11,512 bases of DNA, taken from positions 1 to 11,512 of the forward strand of contig MPNW01001391.1 of NCBI GenBank assembly GCA_011800805.1, read 5' to 3'. The notes beneath the pieces are model-generated. The model made no database searches. It was not told the origin of the DNA and worked only from the letters and a program-made list of their open reading frames with translations. This stretch comes from Hirudo medicinalis (lineage: Eukaryota > Annelida > Clitellata > Hirudinida > Hirudinidae). This document shows, in pieces, positions 1 through 8,174 of this stretch (position 1 is its first letter; each line of letters opens with the position of its first letter). The position numbers and the translations under genes are program-made.

Positions 1-130
1 TAATTTATTAAAATTAATAACTTAATAATTTATTAAAATTAATAACTTAATAATTTATTAAAATTAATAACTTAATAATTTATTAAAATTAATAACTTAT
101 TAATTTATTAAAACTTATTAAAATTAATTT
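1..130. repeat. 25-bp AT-rich minisatellite
   Basis: Four near-identical 25-bp units begin at positions 1, 26, 51 and 76, each starting TAATTTATTAAAATTAATAA and ending CTTAA. A fifth, diverged unit starts at 101 and decays by about 130. The unit is pure A/T except for one C. The array probably continues beyond the left edge of the window. No coding potential is seen. Confidence 0.9.
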
Positions 131-358
131 CTGGCCTGCCATGACTTGTTCATCCATCGATCCATTTCTTCATTCGTTCGTTCGTTCAGGCGTCCAATAA
201 AGATTCCATCTTAGTGCTTGCTGATCAATTATTTTGCAGACATTAAATTGGTCGAAGATTCGTCATCCTCCTTTATTTTTTTATTTTTCCTTCATTTCAT
301 TCTCTCGTTTAGACTTGTTTAATAATTTAAATTCATTTTTTAGAAAAGGAATATGTAT

Positions 359-580
359 TCCTTCAGTTATCCCATCCATCCGTTCATCCATCCATCTATT
401 CAATCATCTATCTGTTATCCACAAATCCCTTCATCCATCCCTTCATTCATTCACCATTCATTCACCATTCATTCACCATTCATTCATTCAATCATTCATC
501 AATCCATCCATGCATTCATGCATTCATCAATTCATTTGTTCATCCACCAATCCATCCACTCGTCCTTCCACCATTCCTCT
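359..580. repeat. Degenerate CATC/ATTC tetranucleotide array
   Basis: The strand shown is a long run of mixed CATC, ATTC and CATT tetramers, with a short GTTC run as an outlier at 174-187. Inside it, an 11-bp unit CATTCATTCAC is repeated three times at 444-476. The long open frames over this stretch translate to Ser/His/Ile/Pro repeats, as expected from a stop-free tetranucleotide, and are not evidence of a gene. Confidence 0.88.
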
Positions 581-970
581 ATCTGCTGAAGTCCTTTTTA
601 TCTATTCACTCCCCATTCCATGTCCGAGAGAGAAACAGCATCCATTGAAGAAATTCAATTTTCAGTCCCTAATCAAATAACACAGCAACTGCAAACACAC
701 ATTCCACAGCTGCCGACAACTAAACCAGGAGTCCACTGCCTTCCATTCTTAACTCAGCCCACTAGTTACGACGTTGTAATTAATTTTTTTTGTAAATATT
801 ATTATTTAATTCTAATAATTATGATTATTACGTCGATAATAATTATCTCTATTTGTGCAATAACTTGATGTTGTTATTTGATGAAGTTTGCATTGAATTT
901 TAATTAAGTGAGCGAGTGATTTGAAGAATGGAAGCTGGAATGAGCATTGAAATTAATAAATATTGGAATT

Positions 971-1014
971 GAAAATACTGAAAATATTGAAAATATTGAA
1001 AATATTGAAAATTT
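971..1014. repeat. 9-bp GAAAATATT tandem repeat
   Basis: Five consecutive units begin at 971, 980, 989, 998 and 1007. The first is GAAAATACT, the next three are GAAAATATT and the last decays to GAAAATTTG. It is a simple minisatellite in AT-rich DNA. Confidence 0.85.
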
Positions 1015-1145
1015 GTATTAACACATGGTGTTTGTCTACTTTTTCTGTTTCATTTCAGTTAATTTATCGTGATATTAATCCAAGAATAATTACAAAAATA
1101 TTGAAATATTTTGATTTTCTAAAGAAATAAATTGTTGAAATGTTG

Positions 1146-1200
1146 AACAACCACCTCACGAAATATTTGTTGAGTGCATCACATTTCTAAGGTGGTCGTT
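1146..1200. repeat. Short imperfect inverted repeat (hairpin)
   Basis: The left arm AACAACCACCT (1146-1156) is the reverse complement of AGGTGGTCGTT (1190-1200) with one mismatch, and a 33-nt loop lies between. The arms are richer in C/G than the surroundings. It could be the stem of a small transposon remnant or a chance hairpin; no function can be assigned. Confidence 0.4.
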
Positions 1201-1943
1201 GCAACCATGAGAATGATCTCCGTTTATTACAAATATTTCATAATAATTCTAATCACTCTAATTAATTGGGTTTAATTATGAATATTAAATTATTAAATTA
1301 TTATTATTATTAAGCTTAACAAATAATTATTATAAGTTATAGTTATTGTTAATTATAATTTTAAACAAAATCTAATTAATAATAATTCTAATTTAATTTA
1401 ATTAAATTGTAATACATTAGGATTAAAATATAACTTTATTAACATATTATTATAATCTAATATATAATTTAATTTTAATTAGAATCATAATTTTATTAAT
1501 ATTTCAATGTCGCATTTTTCGGTCGCGTTATAAATTCTTTTTATTCTTTTATTTAAATTACTTATTCGACAAATTAATCTTAGTTTCTGTTGCATTTAGA
1601 GATTATTTTTATTCTTAATCAAACGATAATTTACATCCTTGAATTTAAATCTGAGATCACATGACAAATCAGAAATTGAGATAAACAAGGATCTTTCAGA
1701 AACCATGAATTGATTTGAATTTGTTGGAAATTTATTTAATTGGAAACTTTCTTTTCAACCCCACTGAAGTCCTCGCAGGACGTCATTAAATATTATATTA
1801 AATAATAATAAATAAATATTCGAGATTTAAGGAAATGAAATCATTCATAAATCTTGTAAAATCTGAAATACATTTTAAGGTGTTATTGCTAATTGCAAAC
1901 AAATCATGCAAATGTCAAATGTAAATGTTCTTCATTTGTCAGT

Positions 1944-2048
1944 CATTTATATAGCGCTCCTTCCTTAAGGGTACTTGTGACAGGCTGGGTTTCGAACACG
2001 ACGTTTTTTTACGACAGTTGCCATCATTACCGCCGTGAGCAGGAACGT
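1944..2048 (-). mobile_element. Probable tRNA-derived SINE remnant
   Basis: Read on the minus strand, an A-box-like sequence TGCTCACGGCGGT (complement of 2029-2041) is followed 43 nt later by a B-box-like TGTTCGAAACC (complement of 1988-1998). That order and spacing match the internal RNA polymerase III promoter of tRNA genes. Downstream on the same strand comes ACCCTTAAGGAAGG and then GCGCTATATAAATG (complement of 1944-1957). A GCGCTATATAAAT-type end is familiar from the 3' tails of many animal SINEs, where it matches the partner LINE. The A box carries an extra base and no clear target-site duplication is visible, so this is an old or partial copy. An unrelated sequence with chance boxes cannot be excluded. 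Confidence 0.5.
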
Positions 2049-2155
2049 AATACATTCAGCCAACCTGAACTTAAAACAAGATAATCTATTCATTTACTCT
2101 TAAATGTTACATGAAATGAAGTATAACTTGAAGAGAATTATTTATTTATTATTTA

Positions 2156-2156
<1 letters not shown>

Positions 2157-2203
<47 letters not shown>
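2157..2203. repeat. (ATT)n microsatellite
   Basis: About fifteen uninterrupted ATT units form a trinucleotide tract, flanked by looser TTTA/TATT sequence. Confidence 0.97.
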
Positions 2204-2205
<2 letters not shown>

Positions 2206-2897
2206 TTATATCACTATTATTCATATTTATGTTTGCTTGATGTCTTCGTTGCTATTTTCAAAGAATAAAATCAAAATTGAAACATATGCGAGGCATTTAA
2301 ATCCATTCATTTATTTCGAAGGAATAAGGAAAATATTTGGAATATATAAATTCATTTAATAATAATAATAATAATAATAACATTATTAAAAATACTAATT
2401 GAGAAGTTTGTTACTACCACTACACAATTATTAGTATTAAAATATATATTATTAACTACATATACTGTATATTTGTATGCAACTACATAATAATTCTTAT
2501 TGTTATCAAGAATTAATTTATGAGGCGCCATTTTGCGTAATATTTTCATCCACCATGTTCACGATAAATATTGTTATTTCACAAAATTTGCAAATATTTT
2601 CAATTTGTATTTTGTTTTATTTTCCTTTATTTTTTAATTTTACGGCTCAAATATTTGCTGTTTTCTTTTTCATTTTTACGACAATTCCATCGGTTCAGAA
2701 CGACTCACAACGCTCCTTTAACAACCCACAAGACAGCGGCTTTTAGCCTCAAACAAGCATCTACAAAAACAAACCAACACATTAAACAACAACAACAACA
2801 ACCGCAAAGCATCTTTTTTCGGGCCTGTTACGACCATGGTTATAGGGATTTTTATGAATGAATGGATGGACGACGACACCAACAACTAAACCATCAT
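2204..2897. other. AT-rich non-genic stretch with an AAT tract
   Basis: No gene is supported. A short (AAT)n tract lies at 2358-2381. Positions 2540-2700 are T-rich on the strand shown, and positions 2700-2860 are less AT-rich and include a CAA run at 2785-2803. Open frames here are hydrophobic or Gln-rich because of base composition. A CGCCATTTT motif at 2526-2534 resembles a YY1 site. Confidence 0.65.
2358..2381. repeat. (AAT)n microsatellite
   Basis: A run of about eight AAT units, a short perfect trinucleotide tract. Confidence 0.9.
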
Positions 2898-2993
2898 ATT
2901 GCAACAAGATCAACAAAAAAACCAACAACATTGCAACAACATCAACAACAAAACCAACATCATTGCAACAACATCAACAACAAAATCATTACA
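2898..2993. repeat. 32-bp CAA-rich minisatellite
   Basis: Three 32-bp units start at 2898, 2930 and 2962, each beginning ATTGCAACAA and continuing with ATCAACAACAAAA-like sequence. Within the unit, CAA/ACA triplets dominate. The open frames across it read as Gln/Asn-rich or Thr-rich peptides and are best explained by the repeat. One of them runs on without a stop through unique sequence to 3153 but has no ATG. Confidence 0.85.
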
Positions 2994-3160
2994 ACAACGA
3001 CGACCACATCATCCAGTAGTTATTCCAGGCACGGATCCAAGAGAATGCTTGGCGGATGAAATATTCCAACACAACGACCTTCATATTTGTCGCCATCTTC
3101 TTTACGAATTTGCATACATGTGTCCTGGCTGGTGGACGGCTGAAAAGAATTGAAGGATGG

Positions 3161-3224
3161 GTGAGTGAGTGAGTGAGTGAGTGAGTGAGTGAGTGAGTAA
3201 ATGAATGAATGAGTGAATGAGTGA
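3161..3224. repeat. (GTGA)n / (GAAT) tetranucleotide array
   Basis: Ten or so perfect GTGA units (3161-3198) pass into mixed GAAT and GAGT units up to 3224. The step from one tetramer to another by single-base change suggests slippage acting on point mutations. Confidence 0.95.
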
Positions 3225-3965
3225 GATTGAACTTTTCAAATAAGTAATTGCCTGACGAACAAAATTCCACGTTTTCAAGTGAACCGCCACTCCGTCAAGA
3301 AATTAGGGAACATTAACATGCCTCACATTCAAAGTCAGTTCCAGGTGATGTTTGATAATAAATGCTAAATAAATGCTAATAAAAGAAGAATTGTAACCGA
3401 AACATTCATTTGAATGGGATGATAATTATGTTTAATTAATGGCATTAATTGTGTAAGTATATAATTACAATCACATTTATATTATTGTATATTATATATT
3501 TATTTATGTTGTTATATAACATATTTATATTGTATACTATATATTTATTTATATTATTATATAACATAATTATAAATGTAATTATAATTATAATTATTGT
3601 TATTCATCAAGAACAGGAGAACGATAAGGAGTCGAAATACTTTGTATGTTTGAGATTGATTTGTCGACAATCTCTATTTTCTGACATTATTGACAACATG
3701 TGCAACATGAATTTAAATTACTAATGGCATTTAAAATAAAACATTTGTTTATAAATTCAGTAAATAATGTGCATTAAAGAAATATGATGAGAATATAATA
3801 TTTATTTATAATATATTTATATATTAACTTATTATATATATTAATTTATATATTAATATTTACATATTAATATATTTTTATTTCGACAATTGTTTGAGAA
3901 TTACATTCTCTTTATTAAGCAACATATTTCATGAGTTTTTAAATTTATTCTTCATTGCTTTGTTG
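3225..3965. other. AT-rich non-genic stretch
   Basis: No gene is visible. Positions 3440-3600 and 3790-3880 are almost entirely TATA/TTTA-like low complexity. A short unique piece at 3600-3725 shows no recognisable domain. The open frames present are Ile/Tyr/Leu-rich artefacts of AT-rich DNA. Confidence 0.7.
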
Positions 3966-4088
3966 GGGGTCGTCCACAAAAGACGTCCGCAAAAATTTGC
4001 AGAATTTTTACCTCCTCCCCTCTCCGCAAATATCCGCTTTTGGAAACCCCATCCCTGTTTTGCGGACATCCGCATTTTTGCAAACAAA
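3966..4088. repeat. TCCGC-rich block with inverted arms, likely dispersed repeat
   Basis: The block starts with GGGGGTCGTCCACAAAAGAC and carries five TCCGC motifs (3986-3990, 4023-4027, 4033-4037, 4069-4073, plus GCGGA on the other strand at 4062-4066). The arm GACGTCCGCAAAA (3982-3994) pairs with TTTTGCGGACATC (4058-4070) with one mismatch. Pyrimidine-rich CCTCCTCCCCTCTCC lies between the arms. Its composition differs sharply from the AT-rich flanks, and I recall similar GTCGTCCACAAAAGACGTCCGC-type sequence as a dispersed element in other invertebrate genomes, but cannot confirm that here. Frames through it give short Pro/Arg-rich peptides with no domain. It may be a non-autonomous element or an element end. 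Confidence 0.5.
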
Positions 4089-4222
4089 AATATTTCATAT
4101 TTCGAAAAAATTCATTTTAATAACCAAACAAATTTATTGTTCAAAGGAAAAATCCGATTGTAGCCAATCTGTGAAATTTATTACCAATAATAAATTTTCT
4201 TCGTTGCTGGTGATTGATTTAC

Positions 4223-4268
4223 TTGTTCTCTCCATCATCGCATGATTGTTCTCTCCATCATCGCGTGA
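4223..4268. repeat. 23-bp tandem duplication
   Basis: The unit TTGTTCTCTCCATCATCGCA followed by TGA (4223-4245) is repeated at 4246-4268 with one A-to-G change. This is a recent local duplication. Confidence 0.95.
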
Positions 4269-5039
4269 TTGTGACGACACTGTTTCAAAGCGAGAGTCAG
4301 TTTCGCAATGAACAGTTTTAATGAAGTTTTAATGTCTTCTTCAACTGCTGCATTTGATGGGAAATACTTGCCACATTTACTGCATTTACTCACTTACTTA
4401 CGCAGAGAGTCTAAGACCGATGGACAATAGAAGTCAAATGGCATTTCTTTGAAACCATGAGAAGGGTCCAACTGTAATGTCAGTCTCTGGAAAAGAGATC
4501 CACAATGCCTTGTTCCAATTTCTGAGCATACTACACCAGATTCTGATCCATGAAATTGTCTTCCGCAGCATTCGATGTTTGACTTGGTTCGTGTATTTCT
4601 GAGATATATCAACAATATCAACCAGAATTATCAACGATGTCTCCGGGTGATTGACAAAGGATTAGATTTGGTTCTTGAATTTTCTCAGGTACCCAGTAAA
4701 TCTTCTGACACATTAACTGCTTTGCATGTCGTCAGCTCCCTTGTTCCACAGAAGCATCAGTTTATGCCTTGAATCTGATAATGTTTGCCTTAATTTGAAA
4801 AGTCTTTTTTTCACTCGTTCCAAATTTTTAGCAAATTTTTGTTATTCACTTCACTTTTAACACCTGGATGAGCATCAAGGTATTCTTTTGCAAAATTAGG
4901 TATGTAATTTCTCCAAAATCGAAAGTAGATCAAACTAATATTTTTGAAAACAGAACCGAAACATTGGTGATAATCTAATTAGGTCACTACAATGTAAATA
5001 AAATATTATTATTACTTTATTTTTTAAAGTGCAGATTCT
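4269..5039. other. Non-repetitive island, no gene confirmed
   Basis: Positions 4380-4780 are visibly less AT-rich than the rest and free of simple repeats. On the plus strand an ATG at 4575 opens a 65-codon frame ending at 4772. A second plus-strand frame just upstream (from about 4450 to a TGA at 4593) would join it through one frameshift. On the minus strand a 75-codon frame (4394-4621, no ATG at its left limit) ends beside a donor-like CTGCGTAAGT. None of these peptides resembles a family I know. It may be an old transposon or gene fragment. Positions 4790-5039 show nothing of note. Confidence 0.45.
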
Positions 5040-5260
5040 ATGGATGGATGGATGGATGGATGGATGGATGGATGGATGGATTGGTGGATGGATTGGTGAA
5101 TAGGTGGATGGATGGGTGGATGCATGGATTGGTGGATGAATGGAATTGTTGGTGGATGGATTGAAGTATGGCTGGATGAATGGAAGGATGGATGGAATGG
5201 GATGTAAAGGTGTATGGGTGGATGGATGGTTGGTTGGAGTGTTGGTTGGTCAGTTGGATG
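5040..5260. repeat. (ATGG)n array, perfect then degenerate
   Basis: Ten perfect ATGG units (5040-5080) decay into TTGG, GTGG, GAAT and TGGA variants up to about 5260. The 67-codon frame running through the degenerate part reads Gly/Trp/Met/Asp-rich and reflects the repeat. Confidence 0.95.
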
Positions 5261-5522
5261 AGCGTCGTCTATCTTCTCCTTTTAAGGTGTTGTGTGTGTG
5301 CCACTTAGGCACTTCCTACTCTCTCGTGTTCAAAAAGACTTGAATCCTGAAAATTATAATTTGAAGTAATATATTTTATTTATTAAAATTATTCGTAAAG
5401 AATGATTATGAATAGCAGATTGTACTTAATTAATTAATATTTCATATTTCATTTAATTTTATTTTTTAATGTTATTGACATTGTTTTTTTAATTATAATC
5501 AATTTTGTGTTACTACAGTAAA

Positions 5523-5562
5523 TCACTCACTCATTCACTCACTCACTCACTCACTCACTCAT
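5523..5562. repeat. (TCAC)n microsatellite
   Basis: About ten TCAC units with one ATTC interruption. This is the complement of the GTGA-type arrays at 3161 and 6357. The flanking positions 5341-5520 are AT-rich with no gene. Confidence 0.95.
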
Positions 5563-5685
5563 TACGTTACTGACTTAAAAACCCACAAAAATAACCTCAA
5601 CAACAACAACACACATGTCCATAAATGTGGTTGGACATCGATGCAATCAGAAAGACAAGAGGAGTTTAATGGCATCAAATAATCC

Positions 5686-5776
5686 ATTGAATTGTTACAA
5701 TGATTGAACTGTTGCAATGATTGAATTGTTGCAATGATTGAACTGTTACAATGATTGAACTGTTACGATGATTGAA
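5686..5776. repeat. 17-bp minisatellite
   Basis: Five 17-bp units start at 5686, 5703, 5720, 5737 and 5754, followed by a partial sixth. The consensus is ATTGAAYTGTTRCAATG. The units differ by one or two transitions. Confidence 0.93.
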
Positions 5777-5916
5777 GGCTTTTTTGGAACTTGTAAACTG
5801 AATAATCTTCAAAATTTTTTTAAATAATAAGAATTAAGTTGAAAAATTATTTAAATCTTCTGACTGTCTGTAATTTTGAAAGGAATTACTTTGTGTAACT
5901 CTTTGTGTACTTTGTA

Positions 5917-6044
5917 CCAACTCATAGGCAAAGATTTTTTCAAGGTAGTATTAGGGACAAGGGTAGATAGGGTTAGGGTAGGGTAGGGTAAGTGGTATTG
6001 TTAGGGATGGAGTTTGGTATCAAAAGTCCCTATCTGTGAGTTGG
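5917..6044. repeat. Imperfect inverted repeat enclosing telomere-like G-rich run
   Basis: CCAACTCATAG (5917-5927) is the reverse complement of CTGTGAGTTGG (6034-6044) with one mismatch, 106 bp apart. Between them lies TAGGGTTAGGGTAGGGTAGG with five GGG tracts at 5961-5988; the last four (5970-5988) are separated by two or three bases and fit a G-quadruplex pattern. TAGGGA also occurs at 5952-5957 and 6002-6007, and its complement at 6027-6032. The layout resembles a small non-autonomous DNA transposon with terminal inverted repeats, or an interstitial telomere-like insertion. No flanking duplication is clear. Confidence 0.4.
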
Positions 6045-6356
6045 CTTTTGCCCGTAATCGTTACGAAGCGAGGTGTTGTTGAATTCTTCGGATGTACAAA
6101 TCTTTGATTCTCACTCTTGCTGATCCTCACCGTTGTACTTATCCGATTAATCGATACAATACACTAATCATCGAATTAACAGATTGAGAAGGTTTGAAGG
6201 TGTGTTTCTTCGCATTGAACGTTCAATTACAATTTGAAAGGTGAACAATTTCTTCATTTTTTGAGGGAGAAGCAAAAAAATGTCAAACAACAAAAGCGTT
6301 TGTGATGTGTTCAAAGGGAGGAGTACTGATTTAATTAAGAACAAATTTTAAATTGT
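6045..6356. other. Unique sequence without a recognised gene
   Basis: This is ordinary non-repetitive DNA. The only open frame with an ATG is 23 codons (6280-6351), too short to support. No RNA gene or mobile-element signature is seen. Confidence 0.6.
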
Positions 6357-6424
6357 GTGACTGAGTGAGTGAACGAATGAGTGACTGAGTGAGTGAGTGA
6401 ATGAGTGAATGAGTGAGTGAGTGA
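6357..6424. repeat. (GAGT)n / (GAAT) tetranucleotide array
   Basis: Mixed GAGT, GAAT, GAAC and GACT units form a degenerate array related to those at 3161 and 5523. Confidence 0.93.
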
Positions 6425-6676
6425 AAATACAACAAAAAGAAATTTCTGTTTTTATGAAGCTAGAGGCCAACAATCTGTCTGAAAAGAACATGACCTCTTG
6501 TGAGTTCTCAAAATTAACTTATTGATAAAATAAATATATCATGAAATACATTTATGAAGATACGAGGAGTACTGAGAAGTAGTTTATATGTATCAACATG
6601 TTGTCGATAGGTTTCAGTTGAAGAGTTGAAATATAATGAAATTGTACGAAAATGTTTTCTTAAGTATGCTTTTTCT

Positions 6677-6734
6677 TGGATGGGTGGATGGATGAATGTT
6701 TGGTCGGTTGGATGGATGAATGAGTGGATGGATG
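6677..6734. repeat. Degenerate (GGAT)n array
   Basis: GGAT units are interrupted by GGTT, GAAT and GGTC variants. The minus-strand frames across it give His/Pro/Ser/Ile-rich peptides and are repeat artefacts. Confidence 0.85.
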
Positions 6735-6812
6735 CCAGAACAAAAAGTTGCCGTGTGGATGGACAGAACGAATAAATTTGCAATTATTGGCCATGTCAAA
6801 ATATCAGAACTC

Positions 6813-7246
6813 ATTTGCATATATTTTGCATCTCATTAGCATCTCATTACGGTTTATTTGCATAAACATGTCAGGGAATCGGGCATCTACGCTTTAGAAC
6901 GACGTTTTATTTATATGGTGACGTCATTCATCGTCGTAGTCATCCTGCTCCTCACACTTATTTGGAAGCCGGGACCAAGAAATTAAATTAGATTTAAGAA
7001 CAAAATTCTTTCTTTTATTTAAAAATAATTATGCAAATTGTTTGCCGGATTTTAAAATCGTCAAAAAACACATTACAAACGATTTAAAGCAATAGCAATA
7101 AAACAATACTTATAAATTATCCTTAAATCCACAAAAGAGAAACGATGAAGTTAATTATTCAAGAATATTTCCACTGCTAACGAACTGAAACACAAAAACA
7201 TCAAACACTGAAAGGGGCGACCTCAAGACTAAGTGACGTCACTTCC
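6813..7246. promoter_or_regulatory. Cluster of octamer, CRE and ETS-like motifs
   Basis: Two copies of ATTTGCAT, the complement of the POU-factor octamer ATGCAAAT, lie at 6813-6820 and 6856-6863. An exact 11-bp tandem duplication GCATCTCATTA (6828-6849) sits between them. A perfect CRE palindrome TGACGTCA occurs at 6919-6926 and again at 7234-7241. The second is embedded in the 10-bp palindrome GTGACGTCAC and is fused to an ETS-like ACTTCC (TGACGTCACTTCC, 7234-7246). Binding of POU, CREB/ATF and ETS factors to such sites is established; their use here is inference. No transcription unit is recognised nearby, so this may be an enhancer, an unannotated promoter or coincidence. Confidence 0.3.
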
Positions 7247-7350
7247 TCCTCCTTAATTCCCACTTCATCTCGACCAACCACTTTCTTCTACTGTGATTCG
7301 AGCTTATTTTTATTTGGCTGCTTTTGTTTTGTTCTCGAATTTTCGAAGAA

Positions 7351-7526
7351 TTGTTCGATTGTATATTCGGTTGTTCGTTTGTATGTTCAGTTGTTCGTTT
7401 GTATGTTCAGTTGTTCGTTTGTGTATTTAGTTGTTCGTTTGTATGTTCAGTTGTTCGTTTGTATGTTCAGTTGTTCGTTTGTATGTTCAGTTGTTCGTTT
7501 GTATATTTAGTTGTTCGTTTGTATAT
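7351..7526. repeat. 20-bp minisatellite
   Basis: Nine units start every 20 bp from 7351 to 7511, with consensus TTGTTCGTTTGTATGTTCAG. Variants carry GTGTATTTAG (7421) or GTATATTTAG (7501). Because 20 is not a multiple of 3 and the unit has no stop in any plus frame, a 108-codon open frame spans it (7324-7650), reading Val/Cys/Phe/Leu repeats. That frame starts at TTG, not ATG, and its tail shows no known domain, so I do not call it a gene. Related GTATGTTCGTTTGTG sequence recurs at about 7714-7730. Confidence 0.93.
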
Positions 7527-8046
7527 AGCACCTTCCTTGGAAGACATCAACAATAATCCAGTTTTCAAGGCATTGAAAGACTCAGAAAGGACGAAACAAA
7601 CTTCCTTGAAAACCATTTCCAATAAATTATTAGTTTCCAATAAATTATGATTCTTCAATATTTTCTTCTTACACCTGCTCCACAGGTGTATTCAACTTGT
7701 CTTTTGTGTATGTTTGTATGTTCGTTTGTGTTTGAGTATTTCGTAAGCTTTACAATTTTTAGTTATCCTTTGGTTTAACATTGACACCTTTACGCAGGAT
7801 AAAACTGCCCTGAGGGTCATATTTTAATGTACTTGTGATTGTTTACATTATCCGTTTCATTAGAATGTTATCCTGAAAAGTAAACAACTACAACAACAAC
7901 TTTATGAAGCCATCATTTTGTTGTGGTTAAATGCCTGGTTATAAAATCATTTTAGAATTTGGTTGATTATTCCAATCAATTTGAGATTATTTGAGTAATC
8001 TCATGAAACAAAGCGTTAGCTGATACATCTATGGTTGGATAAACTT
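7527..8046. other. Unique AT-rich stretch with a small hairpin
   Basis: No gene is visible. An 8-bp perfect inverted repeat TACACCTG / CAGGTGTA with a 5-nt loop lies at 7670-7690 and contains two E-box hexamers. The remainder has no recognisable signal. Confidence 0.6.
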
Positions 8047-8174
8047 ATGGATGGATTGATGGATGGACAGCTGGACGGATATATGGATGTATGGTTTAAT
8101 GGATAGATGGATTGATGGATGGATGGATTGATGGATGGATGGATGGATGGATTGATGGATAGATGGATGGATGA
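8047..8174. repeat. (GGAT)n / (TGAT) array
   Basis: GGAT units alternate with GATT, AGAT and TATG variants, most regular from 8100 to 8174. A repeating TTGATGGATGGATGGA pattern can be seen in the centre. Minus-strand open frames here read as Ser/Ile/His/Pro/Asn repeats. Confidence 0.92.

Larger units (their letters stand above)
581..1943. other. AT-rich non-genic stretch
   Basis: I see no supportable gene here. Positions 600-780 are less AT-rich, and an ATG at 620 opens an 82-codon frame. Its second half is an Ile/Tyr run made by AT-rich sequence, and I recognise no domain. From about 1210 to 1500 the sequence is almost pure TAAT/ATTA-type low complexity. A 9-bp repeat (971-1014) and an inverted repeat (1146-1200) are listed separately. 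Confidence 0.7.

Noticed and set aside
234..680. 148-codon plus-strand open frame
   Set aside because: Its middle is Ser/His/Ile/Pro repeats from a CATC/ATTC array, it has no ATG at its left limit and it has no recognisable domain.
620..868. 82-codon ATG-started frame with a hydrophobic C-terminus
   Set aside because: The hydrophobic end is Ile/Tyr-rich because of AT-rich low complexity; the first half shows no known motif.
2862..3059. Gln/Asn/Thr-rich ORF resembling a prion-like or polyQ protein
   Set aside because: The composition is produced by the 32-bp CAA-rich minisatellite and the frame ends in short unrelated sequence.
3955..4245. 96-codon frame across the TCCGC-rich block
   Set aside because: A second overlapping frame is equally open and the DNA-level repeat with inverted arms explains the composition better than coding.
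6280..6351. 23-codon ORF after an A-rich context
   Set aside because: It is too short to tell from chance and has no similarity or regulatory context.
7324..7650. 108-codon frame over the 20-bp minisatellite as a membrane protein
   Set aside because: Hydrophobic Val/Phe/Cys/Leu repeats follow automatically from the stop-free repeat; the start codon is TTG and no domain is present.
3161..8174. Regularly spaced repeats as a CRISPR array
   Set aside because: All repeated units are tandem simple or minisatellite repeats without unique spacers, in a eukaryotic context.
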